From: JALYLC01 sp035696365
GTDB lineage: Bacteria > Actinomycetota > Thermoleophilia > Gaiellales > JALYLC01
Direction: 5' to 3'
Assembly: GCA_035696365.1 (NCBI GenBank)
Contig: DASRQS010000021.1
Coordinates: 1 to 64,000, forward strand
DNA length: 64,000 nt
Within the stretch, counting starts at the first letter, position 1; the number at the start of each line of letters is the position of its first letter. The notes under the pieces are model-generated. The model saw only the letters and a program-made list of their open reading frames with translations, made no database searches and was not told the DNA's origin. The position numbers were made by a program, and so were the translations under genes. Below are positions 26,433 through 34,894 of the stretch, piece by piece.

Positions 26433-27182
26433 TCAGCCTCCCGTTGGTCCGAAGCGCTCGGTCTTGATCCGCTCGGGGCCGTGGCCGAGCGCGACCAGGC
26501 CGCTCGCGACCGCCTCGACGAGACCGGTCGGGCCGCACACGAAGTTCAGCGCGCCGGCCCCGGGGGTCCACCCCACCTCGCCGAGCATCGCCTGGTCGAT
26601 GCGGCCCCTGCGCCCGGTCCACGACTCCGGCACCTCGCGCGTGAGCGTGTGAATGATCTGGACGCCGTCGAGCTTCCCCAGCCGCTCGAGCTCGGCCGTG
26701 TAGATGATGTCGGACGCCGTTCGCCACGAAGCGAGCAGCCGTACGTCTGCGTCGCTGCCGCTCGCGACTCGGTGGCGCAGGATCGCCATCAACGGGACGA
26801 TCCCCGAGCCGCCTCCCACGAGCAGCAACGGCCCGCCGACCGTGGTCTCCCAGACGAAGTAGCCACCGATCGGGCCGCGCAGCTCGACCTGGTCGCCCGG
26901 ACGGAGCTCGTCGACCAGGTACGGCGACACCTCGCCGTCGTCCAGTCGCTCGACGGTGAGCACGAGCGAGGCGTCCTCGGGCGGCGAGGCGATCGAATAA
27001 CTGCGCTCCGCCGAATAGCCGTCCTCCGCCGTGAGGCGGACGTCGACGTGCTGACCCGCCCGGTGGCCGGCCCATTCGGGCGCGCGCAGCACGAGGCTCT
27101 TGACCCGCCGGGTCTCCTCGAACGCCTCGACGACCTCGGCGAGCTGCCAGTTCAGTCGCCCGCGTACCGCTGCTCGCGCCAT
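26433..27182 (-). CDS. FAD/NAD-binding ferredoxin-reductase-type oxidoreductase
   Basis: The 249-residue flavoprotein has the FNR layout: an FAD barrel with ERSYSIASPPED (RxYS motif) and GPIGGYFVW, then the NAD-binding half with LLVGGGSGIVPLMAIL and the end FVCGPTGLVEAV. It lacks its own ferredoxin domain. The ATG lies inside the end of the upstream Mo-oxidoreductase gene (31-base overlap). It would pass electrons from or to the molybdenum enzyme, taking the place of a haem domain. Confidence 0.88.
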   Translation of the reverse strand: MARAAVRGRLNWQLAEVVEAFEETRRVKSLVLRAPEWAGHRAGQHVDVRLTAEDGYSAERSYSIASPPEDASLVLTVERLDDGEVSPYLVDELRPGDQVELRGPIGGYFVWETTVGGPLLLVGGGSGIVPLMAILRHRVASGSDADVRLLASWRTASDIIYTAELERLGKLDGVQIIHTLTREVPESWTGRRGRIDQAMLGEVGWTPGAGALNFVCGPTGLVEAVASGLVALGHGPERIKTERFGPTGG

Positions 27183-27757
27183 GGGTCGCCGTAGTTGTGG
27201 TAGCCGTAGCGCTCCCAGAAGCCCGGCTCGTCGTCGACGCGCAACTGGAGCCCCCGCACCCACTTGGCGCTCTTCCAGAAGTACAGGTGCGGCACGAGCA
27301 GCCGGGCAGGGCCGCCGTGCTCGGGCTCGAGCGGCGCTCCGTCGAAGCCGTACGCCACCCAGGCCTTGCCGCCGGTGAGATCCTCGAGCGGGAGGTTGGT
27401 CGTATAGCCCCCGTCGCTGAAAGCGAGGACGAACTTGGCCGCCGTCTCCACGCCGCCGAGCAGCGTGTCCACCGACACGCCCTGCCAGTGCGTGTCGAGC
27501 TTCGACCACTTGGTCACGCAGTGGATGTCCTTGGTGATCTCTTCGCTCGGCAGCGCGCGGAACTCGTCCCAGGTCCAGCTCAGCGGCTGGTCGACCTCAC
27601 CCGTGATCGCGAAGCTCCAGCTCTCGAGCGGCTTGTGTGGTGTCGGGCCGGCCGAGAGCACCGGAAAATCGGACGTCACGTACTGGCCCGGCGGAACGCG
27701 CCCCTCGGGGACGGGCTCGGTGTGGCGGCGGTGGAAGCCACGGGACACGAACGACAT
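27152..27757 (-). CDS. Sulfite-oxidase-like molybdopterin oxidoreductase
   Basis: The 201-residue protein is a Moco domain of the sulfite oxidase/MsrP (YedY) type. The molybdenum-binding cysteine sits in DIHCVTKWSKLD, followed by GVSVDTLLGG, GYTTNLPLED and the terminal GFWERYGYHNYGDPW. It has no signal peptide or Tat motif, so it appears cytoplasmic, unlike MsrP. It begins a three-gene run with the flavin reductase and DUF6510. The substrate is unknown; sulfoxide or sulfite are the first things to test. Confidence 0.88.
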   Translation of the reverse strand: MSFVSRGFHRRHTEPVPEGRVPPGQYVTSDFPVLSAGPTPHKPLESWSFAITGEVDQPLSWTWDEFRALPSEEITKDIHCVTKWSKLDTHWQGVSVDTLLGGVETAAKFVLAFSDGGYTTNLPLEDLTGGKAWVAYGFDGAPLEPEHGGPARLLVPHLYFWKSAKWVRGLQLRVDDEPGFWERYGYHNYGDPWREQRYAGD

Positions 27758-27971
27758 GTCGCACCTCCTCTCGCCGCAAGCCTACGCGTGCGAAGCGCCT
27801 CTAGGGCGAGAAGATGCGAATTCGTCTCCTTGCCGTGCTCGCGCAGTATGCGCCAGAATCTGCCGCCTCCTCCGAAGGGCGTGCTCGAAGGCGGGTTCTG
27901 CCCGCCGCGCCGCTGAGCAAATGTCCGGGCGCGAGCGTGATACTCATCACACTCGCGTGTAGAGTCCTGGC

Positions 27972-28604
27972 GTGCCTGTAAACGTGTTCGCCGACGTGCC
28001 GGAGCAGGAGTTTCGCCAGGCGGGGCGCCGTCGCAAGTTCGCCCGGGACGAGGTCGTGTTCCACGAGAGCGATCCCGGCGATTGCCTGCACCGCGTGGCC
28101 ACAGGCCGCTTCGCGGCGCGCATCACGACGCCGCTCGGAGACGTGGCAACGTTCTCGGTGATGGGCCCGGGCGAGGTGTTCGGGCTGCTCGCCGTGCTCC
28201 ACCCGGACTCGCGCCGCACGGCCACCGTGATCGCGCTCCAGCCGTCCGAGACATTCGTGATCCCCACGAGCGCCTTCCTGCGCCTGAGGTCCGCCCATCC
28301 GGCAGTGAGCGTCGCCATCGAGCAGGTGCTCGTCGAGATGCTGACTGCCTCGAGCAACCGCCTGGTGGAGGCGCTCTACACGCCCGCGCACCTGCGGGTG
28401 CGGGCGCGCCTGCGCGACCTCGCGCGCATCTACGGCGACGGCAGCGGCGCGCCCGTCACGATTCCACTCACCCAGGAAGACCTGGCCGGCCTGGCCGGGA
28501 CGACGCGTGAGACCGTCAATCGCGTGCTGCAGGACGAGCAGCAGCGCGGCTCCGTCACGCTCGCCCGGCGCCGCATCACCATCTCGCCCGACACGCTGAG
28601 GTAA
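27972..28604 (+). CDS. Crp/Fnr-family transcriptional regulator
   Basis: The 210-residue protein has an N-terminal cyclic-nucleotide-binding-type beta-roll (VVFHESDPGDCLHRVATGRFAARI; landmark ESDPGDCLHRVATGRFA, then MGPGEVFGLLAVL). A C-terminal winged helix carries the recognition helix LTQEDLAGLAGTTRETVNRVL. The fold has no cysteine cluster, so it is not an oxygen-sensing Fnr. It starts with GTG and is divergent from the Mo-oxidoreductase module across 214 bases, which makes that module a possible target. A paralogue stands at 48.1 kb. Confidence 0.88.
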   Translation: MPVNVFADVPEQEFRQAGRRRKFARDEVVFHESDPGDCLHRVATGRFAARITTPLGDVATFSVMGPGEVFGLLAVLHPDSRRTATVIALQPSETFVIPTSAFLRLRSAHPAVSVAIEQVLVEMLTASSNRLVEALYTPAHLRVRARLRDLARIYGDGSGAPVTIPLTQEDLAGLAGTTRETVNRVLQDEQQRGSVTLARRRITISPDTLR

Positions 28605-28634
28605 CGCTTCGGCCTCGCATTCGCAGATACTCAT

Positions 28635-29168
28635 ATGGGCAACCTGATGAGAGCTGCGGCCGAGGATCATTTCGACGGGGTGTTCGCGCACCTCGATGCG
28701 GTCGCTCGCTATGCGCGACGGCGGGGAGCGCGCGACCCCGCCGACGTGGCCGCCGAATGCATGACGATCGCGTGGCGGCGCCTGGACGACATCCCCGCGG
28801 GGGACCCCCTGCCGTGGCTGCTCGGCTGCGCACGGAGGATCGTGCTCGCCCAGCACCGGCTCGAACGGGGACGCGTCCCGCTCGATGACGTCCCGGAGCC
28901 GCGCTTCGAGGCACCGGAGCCGGTCGGGCTCGACGCGGCGCTGTCCCGTGCGCTGGCCTCGCTCTCGGCGCTCGACCGCGAGGCGCTGCTCCTGGTGGCA
29001 TGGGAGGACCTGACGCCGACGCAGGCGGCACGCGCGCTCGGCATCAACCCGGTGGCGTTCCGCGTGCGCCTCCACCGCGCACGCCGGCGCTGCTCGAGCG
29101 CGCTGGACTCGCGCCTCGACCGCCCCGCTGCCGAGATCCGCTCCGAATCGGAGGTCACCCATGGCTGA
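28635..29168 (+). CDS. ECF-type RNA polymerase sigma factor
   Basis: The 177-residue protein has sigma region 2 at about 10-75 (HLDAVARYARRRGARDPADVAAECMTIAWRRL; landmark AAECMTIAWRRLDDIP) and region 4 at about 110-165 (LSALDREALLLVAWEDL then QAARALGINPVAFRVRLHRAR). Its stop overlaps the start of the next membrane protein gene by eight bases, the usual arrangement for a sigma factor and its membrane-bound controller. Confidence 0.9.
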   Translation: MGNLMRAAAEDHFDGVFAHLDAVARYARRRGARDPADVAAECMTIAWRRLDDIPAGDPLPWLLGCARRIVLAQHRLERGRVPLDDVPEPRFEAPEPVGLDAALSRALASLSALDREALLLVAWEDLTPTQAARALGINPVAFRVRLHRARRRCSSALDSRLDRPAAEIRSESEVTHG

Positions 29169-29943
29169 CGTGCTCGCACTCCTCCGCGCCTGCGACCCCG
29201 CCGCCGACGCTCCGGCCGTCGCCAACGCGTCCGCCATCCGTGCGCGGGCGACGGAGCATCCCCGAGCAGAAGCCGCCGCTGTCGGTCGGCTGCCCTCCAA
29301 GCGCGTCGCACTCGTCCTCGCGATCGGCATCCTCGCGATCGGCGGGACCGCGCTGGCGGATCGCCTGTTCACGGCCTCCGAGGTGTTCTCGTCCCCGGAC
29401 GCGGCAGGTCAGGGCGATCTGCGCGCGCCGGTGCATCCCGTCGCCGGCAGCGAGCGGGTCGTCCAGACACTCGTCGTGCCCGGCGTCGGGCGCGTGAAGC
29501 TCTGGGCGGCCGACGGGTCGACCAGGTCGGGCGCGTGCCTCGGGCTCCAGTTCGCCGACGGCTCCTGGGGAGCCGGCAAGGGCGGGCACACCGGGGGCAG
29601 CGGGCCTTCCTGCTTCACGGAGCGCGACGATCCCATGTTCAGCACGACGCTGATCCCGACCGGGATCGACGCGCTGGAGACCAACACCGACGAGCCCTTC
29701 CAGCGCATCGTCTACGGCATCATCGACTACGACGTCCCGCCGACCGCGGTCAAGCTGGTCGACCGCGTCACCGGCACCTCGACGCCCGTGATCGAAGGAC
29801 GCTGGTTCATGTACGTCGATCCGCGCGCCGACAAGCAGACCGACAGCAAGCAGCTCGTGGCCTACGACGCCCAGGGCCGCATCGTCACCGGAGAGCGCCC
29901 CGAGGGCGACCAGACGCCGACCCCGCTGGGCCCCAACGGCTGA
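29161..29943 (+). CDS. Single-span membrane protein, possible anti-sigma partner
   Basis: The 260-residue protein has a short cytoplasmic N-terminus of about 48 residues, one membrane helix (VALVLAIGILAIGGTALA, about 49-66) and an outside domain with two cysteines. The helical zinc-binding motif of classical ZAS anti-sigma factors is not seen, but the short N-terminus is typical for proteins translated together with ECF sigma factors. The outer part is of unknown family. It overlaps the sigma gene by eight bases and is followed by a strong palindrome. Confidence 0.65.
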   Translation: MADVLALLRACDPAADAPAVANASAIRARATEHPRAEAAAVGRLPSKRVALVLAIGILAIGGTALADRLFTASEVFSSPDAAGQGDLRAPVHPVAGSERVVQTLVVPGVGRVKLWAADGSTRSGACLGLQFADGSWGAGKGGHTGGSGPSCFTERDDPMFSTTLIPTGIDALETNTDEPFQRIVYGIIDYDVPPTAVKLVDRVTGTSTPVIEGRWFMYVDPRADKQTDSKQLVAYDAQGRIVTGERPEGDQTPTPLGPNG

Positions 29944-29954
29944 TGCACAATCTT

Positions 29955-29987
29955 GGGGTCAGGCACGCACATTGCGTGCCTGACCCC
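29955..29987. terminator. Palindrome GGGGTCAGGCACGCA / TGCGTGCCTGACCCC
   Basis: Perfect 15-base arms surround a three-base loop (CAT), 11 bases after the end of the sigma/membrane-protein operon. No T-run follows. The arms begin and end with the same GGGGTC/GACCCC as the palindromes at 18.4 and 24.3 kb. It could stop transcription or be a mobile palindromic repeat. Confidence 0.7.
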
Positions 29988-30028
29988 CGGCTTGTGCGCC
30001 CACCGCGCCTTGTTCGTAGGCTTGGCCG

Positions 30029-30433
30029 ATGTCGCGCGTCACCGAGGACAGGAACCGGCGCATGCTGCGAGCGCGCGACACGATGGATCGGGCGTTCGCA
30101 CAGCCGCTGGACGTTCCGGCGCTCGCTCGTCTCGCGCACGTCTCGCCGGCGCACTTCAGCCGCCAGTTCCGCGCGACGTTCGGCGAGACGCCGCACCGGT
30201 ACCTGCAGCGCCGCCGCGTGGAGCGGGCGATGGAGCTCCTGCGGGAGACCGAGCGTCCTGTGACCGAGGTCTGCTTCAGCGTCGGGTTCGGCAGCCTGGG
30301 CACGTTCAGCCGAACGTTCCACGCGATCGTGGGTGAGTCGCCGTCGGCGTATCGCGCGCGCTTCGCCGGTGCGGGCGCTGCGCTGCGCGTCCCGGCGTGC
30401 TGGGCGATGGCATGGACACGTCCCGCTGGGTAA
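30029..30433 (+). CDS. AraC-family regulator, DNA-binding domain only
   Basis: The 134-residue protein consists of the double helix-turn-helix of AraC proteins and little else: LDVPALARLAHVSPAHFSRQFRATFGETP (landmark ALARLAHVSPAHFSRQF) and VTEVCFSVGFGSLGTFSRTF, with the closing GESPSAYR. No sensor domain is present. It precedes a VOC-domain gene on the same strand; such short AraC plus glyoxalase-like pairs are common in actinobacteria. Confidence 0.9.
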   Translation: MSRVTEDRNRRMLRARDTMDRAFAQPLDVPALARLAHVSPAHFSRQFRATFGETPHRYLQRRRVERAMELLRETERPVTEVCFSVGFGSLGTFSRTFHAIVGESPSAYRARFAGAGAALRVPACWAMAWTRPAG

Positions 30434-30534
30434 GAGGTTCTGACTGCTCCAGACACCACGCTCATTCAGTGAGAACCTCCAAGCGCGCAGATTCGGAGAA
30501 GCGGGCCGACAGGGCGTGATCTAGCGTGGTGATC

Positions 30535-30993
30535 ATGATCAAGCGAATCAGCCACACATTCATCCACGTGCTCGACCAGGACGAGGCGCTCGAGTTCTAC
30601 GTGGGCAAGCTCGGGATGGTGGTCAACACCGACGCCGACCTCGGCGTCATGCGGTTCCTGACGGTGAACCTCCCCGAGCAGCCCGACGTCGAGCTCGTGC
30701 TCATGGCCCCAGGCCCTCCCGCATACGACGAGGAGACCTCCTCGCAGATCCGCGAACTCGTGACCAAGGGTGCGGCGGGCGGCGGCCTGATCTTGGAGAC
30801 CGACGACTGCCGTGGTACGTACGAGCGCCTGCGCGCGGCGGGCGTCGAGTTCACGCAGGAGCCGACAGAGCGCTTCTACGGGATCGACAGCGCGCTGCGC
30901 GATCCCTTCGGCAACCCGATCCGCATCACACAGCCGCCCGTCGGGCCCATCGTCATCCCGTCGGCCGAGGAGTTCCAGGCGCAGACGCACTAG
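30535..30993 (+). CDS. VOC (glyoxalase/bleomycin-resistance-like) protein
   Basis: The 152-residue protein has two beta-alpha-beta-beta-beta modules: ISHTFIHVLDQDEALEFYVGKLGM (landmark HVLDQDEALEFYVGKLGM) and the closing FYGIDSALRDPFGNPIRI. Candidate metal ligands are a His near the start and Glu in VELVLM. The enzyme class is open (lyase, dioxygenase or drug-binding). ATG is preferred; a GTG three codons upstream is possible. A clear terminator follows. Confidence 0.85.
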   Translation: MIKRISHTFIHVLDQDEALEFYVGKLGMVVNTDADLGVMRFLTVNLPEQPDVELVLMAPGPPAYDEETSSQIRELVTKGAAGGGLILETDDCRGTYERLRAAGVEFTQEPTERFYGIDSALRDPFGNPIRITQPPVGPIVIPSAEEFQAQTH

Positions 30994-31014
30994 AGCGCCC
31001 CCTCCCAGGAGTAC

Positions 31015-31046
31015 GTGAAAAGGCCCGCGCAAGCGGGCCTTTTCAC
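31015..31046 (+). terminator. Rho-independent terminator
   Basis: Perfect 14-base arms GTGAAAAGGCCCGC and GCGGGCCTTTTCAC enclose the tetraloop GCAA, and the sequence GTTTTC follows. It lies 22 bases after the VOC gene stop and is the clearest intrinsic terminator in the window. Confidence 0.88.
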
Positions 31047-31079
31047 GTTTTCTTCGCACCTTCACGGCGAATCGCGATC

Positions 31080-31110
31080 ACATTTGATAGTGTGACTCTA
31101 TAAATTATGC
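31080..31110 (+). promoter_or_regulatory. AT-rich promoter/operator region before the efflux gene
   Basis: The stretch TTTGATAGTGTGACTCTATAA stands out as AT-rich against its surroundings, 50-70 bases before the DHA2 transporter start. It contains imperfect half-sites (TTGATAG and CTATAA) that could bind the TetR regulator encoded downstream. Exact -35 and -10 boxes cannot be assigned. Confidence 0.35.
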
Positions 31111-31153
31111 CGCACTATTTTTCCTGCATCCCTAACGTGAAACCTGCCGGACG

Positions 31154-32656
31154 ATGAACACCGAAGCAACCGCGAGCACCCAGGCGGCTGGCGGAATCGC
31201 GGGTCTCGACCGCGGCATCCTGAAGTTGGGCGCAGTCGTGGTCGTGGGGTCGTCGATGGCGATCCTGGACGCCACCATCGTGAACGTCGCGATCCCGACG
31301 CTCGGGCACGAGCTGCACACGTCGATCTCGGCGATCCAGTGGGTGATGACGGGATACCTGCTGGCGTTCGCGAGCGTGATTCCCCTGACGGGCTGGCTGA
31401 CCGGGCGCTTCGGCGCGCGCCGCGTCTGGATCACGGCGCTCCTCGCCTTCATGGCGGGATCCGTGCTCGCGGGCTCCGCCTGGTCGATCGGATCACTGAT
31501 CGCCTTTCGCGTCCTGCAGGGCCTGGGAGGCGGGCTGCTGATGCCGGTCGGCCAGGCGATCCTGGCGCGGGCCGCCGGTCGCGAGCGGATGGGGCGAGTG
31601 ATGAGCGTCGTCGGCGTGCCGATGTTCTTGGCCCCGGTCTTCGGCCCCGTGATCGGCGGTGCGATCATCGACAGCGCCAGCTGGCGCTGGATCTTCTTCC
31701 TCAACCTGCCCGTGGGACTGCTGGCGGTTGCGCTGGCGCTGCGCTTCCTGCCCCCAGGCGAGGCCGGCAGGGGCGGGAGGCTGGATGCGATCGGCCTGGC
31801 GCTGCTGTCGCCCGGCCTGGCCCTGTTCATCTGGGGCCTGTCGCAGGCGGGCGGCACCGACGGCATCGGGAACCCACGCACGATCGGCGGCATCACGGCC
31901 GGCGTCATCCTGATTGCCGCGTTCGTCTGGCATGCCGGCCGGCTGGGCGCTGCGGCGCTGATCGACGTCGGGTTGTTCCGCATTCGGGGCTTCGCCGCCG
32001 CCGCCGCCACGAACCTGCTACTCGGGATCGCGCTGTTCGGCGCGTTGATCCTGCTGCCCCTCTACCTCCAGCTCGTGCGCGGGCAGACGCCGCTCGAGAC
32101 AGGGCTTCTGCTCATGCCGCAGGGCGCCGGCGCCGCGATTGCGCTCCCGGTGGCGGGCTGGCTGAGCGACAAGCTCGGCCCCCGCCTGGTCGTCTCCGCG
32201 GGCGCGTTGATCGCGCTTGCGGGCACGTCCGTATACACCCAGATCGCCGCCGGCACGTCCTTCGCAGTGCTGTGCGCGGCGCTGTTCGTGATCGGCCTCG
32301 GCTTGGGCAGCACGATCGCACCGTCGATGGCGGCCGCCTACCGGAGCGTGCCGCAGCAGGCGGTCGGCCACGCGACCTCGACGATCAACGTGATCCAGCG
32401 CGTGGCCGGCTCACTCGGCACGGCCCTGCTCGCGATCGTGCTGCAACTCCGGATCGCGCACAACGTGCCGAATCTCCACGGCGGCCTCGCCACGCTCGCT
32501 CGGCTGCCCGATGCCGAGCGGGCCGCGGCTGCACCTGGCCTCGCGGACGCGTTCGCGACGAGCTTCGGGGTCGCCTTCGTCCTGGTCGCCGCCGGGCTGG
32601 TGGCCGCCCTCTTCCTGCCTGGGCGACCCGCCGCCACCGATGACCAGGCTCGCTGA
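31154..32656 (+). CDS. DHA2-family (EmrB/QacA-type) multidrug efflux MFS transporter
   Basis: The 500-residue protein has fourteen likely membrane helices. The family motif LDATIVNVAIPTLG lies in helix 1, TGYLLAFASVIPLTGWLTGRFG (landmark PLTGWLTGRFGARRV) in loop 2-3, and QGLGGGLLMPVGQAIL in helix 4. Proton-driven export of drugs or metabolites is expected. A TetR regulator follows about 215 bases downstream on the same strand and probably controls it. Confidence 0.92.
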   Translation: MNTEATASTQAAGGIAGLDRGILKLGAVVVVGSSMAILDATIVNVAIPTLGHELHTSISAIQWVMTGYLLAFASVIPLTGWLTGRFGARRVWITALLAFMAGSVLAGSAWSIGSLIAFRVLQGLGGGLLMPVGQAILARAAGRERMGRVMSVVGVPMFLAPVFGPVIGGAIIDSASWRWIFFLNLPVGLLAVALALRFLPPGEAGRGGRLDAIGLALLSPGLALFIWGLSQAGGTDGIGNPRTIGGITAGVILIAAFVWHAGRLGAAALIDVGLFRIRGFAAAAATNLLLGIALFGALILLPLYLQLVRGQTPLETGLLLMPQGAGAAIALPVAGWLSDKLGPRLVVSAGALIALAGTSVYTQIAAGTSFAVLCAALFVIGLGLGSTIAPSMAAAYRSVPQQAVGHATSTINVIQRVAGSLGTALLAIVLQLRIAHNVPNLHGGLATLARLPDAERAAAAPGLADAFATSFGVAFVLVAAGLVAALFLPGRPAATDDQAR

Positions 32657-32871
32657 GCCGCTTGAATGGAGCACTGTCACGTGACAAGCCCGCACCGCTG
32701 CGGAGCTGGGAGGCGTCGACGTGCCGGCGTGGGTGCGCCGGCCAACCCGGCCGGCCGCTGAGGCGAGGCCGATGAGCGTGCGCTTCGGCCTGCCGGACGC
32801 GACGGGCGGAGCGATACGCTGCTGCCCGCACGCCTGGGGCTGGTGCACGACGAGAAGGGTTGGACGTCTCG

Positions 32872-33537
32872 ATGGCTGAGCGGGCCGCGACCGGTTTACG
32901 AGAGCGCAAGAAGGAGCGGACGCGCCAGCTGATCGCCGAGACGGCGCGCTCGCTCTTCCAGCAGCACGGCTTCGAGTACGTCACGGTCGCCAGGGTCGCG
33001 GCCACCGCGGACGTGTCCGAGGCGACCGTCTACAACTACTTCCCGACCAAGGAAGACCTCTTCTACAGCGGCATGGAGGTGTTCGAGGCGCGGCTGATCG
33101 AGGCGATTCGCGCCCGGCCGGCGGGCGAGACGGCGCTCGCGGCATTCAGTCGCGTGATCATCGAAGGAACTCGTCGCCTCGCTGATCCCGACGTCGCCGA
33201 CGTGATTCGCGATGCCACGCTGATGATCGAGGCGAGCCCCGCCCTGCGGGCCCGCGAGCGCGAGGTGCTCGCGCGGCACACCGTGCTGCTCGCCGAGTTG
33301 CTCGCATCCGAGACGCGCGCACAGCCAGACGATGCCGTGCCGCTTGCCGTCGCGAGCGCCATGATGGGCGCCCAGCGCGCACTCGTCGCCGCAACGCATG
33401 CACGCATCCTCGCCGGCGAACGCGGCCCCAAACTCGCCGCCGCCACGCGCAGGCAGGCGCACAAGACCTTCGCGTTGCTCGAGCGCGGGCTCGCCGGCTA
33501 CGCCGCCAAGCGGGCGGGACCTGCGAGCTCGGTCTGA
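32872..33537 (+). CDS. TetR-family transcriptional regulator
   Basis: The 221-residue protein has the TetR helix-turn-helix at about 10-60 (RQLIAETARSLFQQHGFEYVTVARVAATADVSEATVYNYFPTKEDLF, in landmarks FQQHGFEYVTVARVA and VSEATVYNYFPTKEDL) and a helical ligand domain. ATG at 32872 is preferred; a TTG four codons earlier has a nearer purine-rich site (AGAAGG). It follows the DHA2 pump gene and is its likely repressor. Confidence 0.9.
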   Translation: MAERAATGLRERKKERTRQLIAETARSLFQQHGFEYVTVARVAATADVSEATVYNYFPTKEDLFYSGMEVFEARLIEAIRARPAGETALAAFSRVIIEGTRRLADPDVADVIRDATLMIEASPALRAREREVLARHTVLLAELLASETRAQPDDAVPLAVASAMMGAQRALVAATHARILAGERGPKLAAATRRQAHKTFALLERGLAGYAAKRAGPASSV

Positions 33538-33556
33538 ACGGGTCGGGCTGCGCACG

Positions 33557-33742
33557 TCAGGCGAGGGCCACCGGCACTCGCTCGTCGGTCGCCGAGAGCA
33601 CGAAGAGCTCGGCCACGGTGGCGCGATAGAGCCGATGGCGCGCCGGGGCCACGACGTCCGCGCGGTTCCAGGGGGGGATTCCCTGCGTGACGGAGATGGC
33701 GGAGAAGACGACCCCGCGCCGCGGGTCGGCCTCACGCGTCAT
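33557..33742 (-). CDS. Possible 61-aa small protein downstream of the CDF gene
   Basis: This ATG-started frame overlaps the end of the cation-efflux gene by 11 bases and runs 61 residues, ending AELFVLSATDERVPVALA. The composition is protein-like but no family is recognised and the start has no clear ribosome site. Translational coupling to the transporter would be its main support. Confidence 0.35.
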   Translation of the reverse strand: MTREADPRRGVVFSAISVTQGIPPWNRADVVAPARHRLYRATVAELFVLSATDERVPVALA

Positions 33743-34430
33743 GTTGCTCGAGCTCGGCGCCGTGCACGGTCTTCCACGAGTCCCACGTGATCTTCAGGAT
33801 CACGAGGGTGAGGACGAGGCCGATGAGGGGGTCGCCGATCGCAAAGCCGAGCGAGACGACGACGGCGCTTGCGATGACGCCCAGCGAGACGAAGCCGTCG
33901 ATGCGCGCGTGGTTGCCATCGGCGACGAGCGCCGCGCTGTCGAGGCGCCGCCCCGCCCGTAGGCGCACGCGAGCGGCCAGCTCGTTGCCGGCGAATCCCA
34001 CCAGGCCCGCAGCAGCCAGTGCCCAGAGGTGCGAGGGGCGCTGCGGGTCGATCAAACGGGCGATCGTCTCGTACAGGGCGACGCAGGCAGAGATGAAGAT
34101 CGCGCCGACGACTGCCAGGCCCGCGAGGCGCTCGCCGCGCGCACTGCGCAGGAAGAACGCGATACCGAGGGGCACCGCGGTCAGTGCATCGCCGGCGTTG
34201 TGGATGAGATCCGCGAGCAGCGCCACCGATCCCGAGGCCACGAACACCACGGTCTGCAGGATCGCCGTGAGTCCGAGGATGGCCAGGCTCATGCCCACCG
34301 CCTGGAGTCCCGCTCGAGAGCGCAGAAGGGAACGATCGACCCGCCCGTGGGAGTGGCCGTGCGCGTGAGCGGTGCTCTGCTCGTCGTCGCCCGTCTTGGA
34401 GCGCGGCCAGCGTGCGCGCCCCTGGCTCAC
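33732..34430 (-). CDS. Cation diffusion facilitator (CDF) family metal transporter
   Basis: The protein of about 232 residues has a His-rich start (AHAHGHSHGR) that could bind zinc or related metals. It then has six membrane helices with the CDF site VALLADLIHNAGDAL in helix 2 (Asp, His/Asn, Asp) and ADGNHARIDGFVSLG in helix 5. The C-terminal cytoplasmic domain of longer CDF proteins is missing: the chain ends just after helix 6 (WKTVHGAELEQHDA). The GTG at 34430 is chosen as the nearest start before the His-rich segment; it is uncertain. Confidence 0.85.
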   Translation of the reverse strand: MSQGRARWPRSKTGDDEQSTAHAHGHSHGRVDRSLLRSRAGLQAVGMSLAILGLTAILQTVVFVASGSVALLADLIHNAGDALTAVPLGIAFFLRSARGERLAGLAVVGAIFISACVALYETIARLIDPQRPSHLWALAAAGLVGFAGNELAARVRLRAGRRLDSAALVADGNHARIDGFVSLGVIASAVVVSLGFAIGDPLIGLVLTLVILKITWDSWKTVHGAELEQHDA

Positions 34431-34894
34431 GCCGTGCCCACGGAAGCACACGTCAACTGCCGGCGCATCAACAACGGGTGCCGCACGGCAAACACCCCTA
34501 CACGTTCGCAGACCCTGCCCTGGCCTTGCCGACGGCCGGTTCCGCGTGGATCGCGGGACTCCCTTCGCTACCAAAACGCCAAAGGGATCGGCAGGGTATG
34601 GCGCTGTTCCTCCTCTGAACCCGCTGCCGGTCCCGTCACCCGCTTGCTGGCCTCCGTCAGGTCCCTCGATTTCCCACACGATGCCCGACGCCGAGCAACC
34701 TGTCATCGATGCCTGCGTCACATTGGCCGCCCCGCTGCCGCTACTCGGCTTCTTCCTGCCAGCAGGTGTGCTCGCCGACTCCCTCGGATGCGGCGCGTGC
34801 AGCATGGAGACCGGCCACTCGGCGCCGCGAGCTCTGGTGCCCGGGTGCGTGACCAGGACCGAGGCTCGCAGCGATCTATGACACCCTCCCGGCA
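34431..34894. other. 464-base gap with no supportable gene
   Basis: This gap lies between the divergent CDF transporter and the glycosyltransferase-NUDIX gene. Open frames on both strands lack codon bias and known motifs. The length leaves room for two promoters and a leader RNA for the metal transporter, and a few short inverted repeats are present (for example around 34560-34600), but I recognise no riboswitch class. Confidence 0.4.

Noticed and set aside
34431..34894. Possible metal or cobalamin riboswitch ahead of the CDF gene
   Set aside because: I looked for the conserved boxes of cobalamin, NiCo and yybP-ykoY RNAs on both strands and found none.
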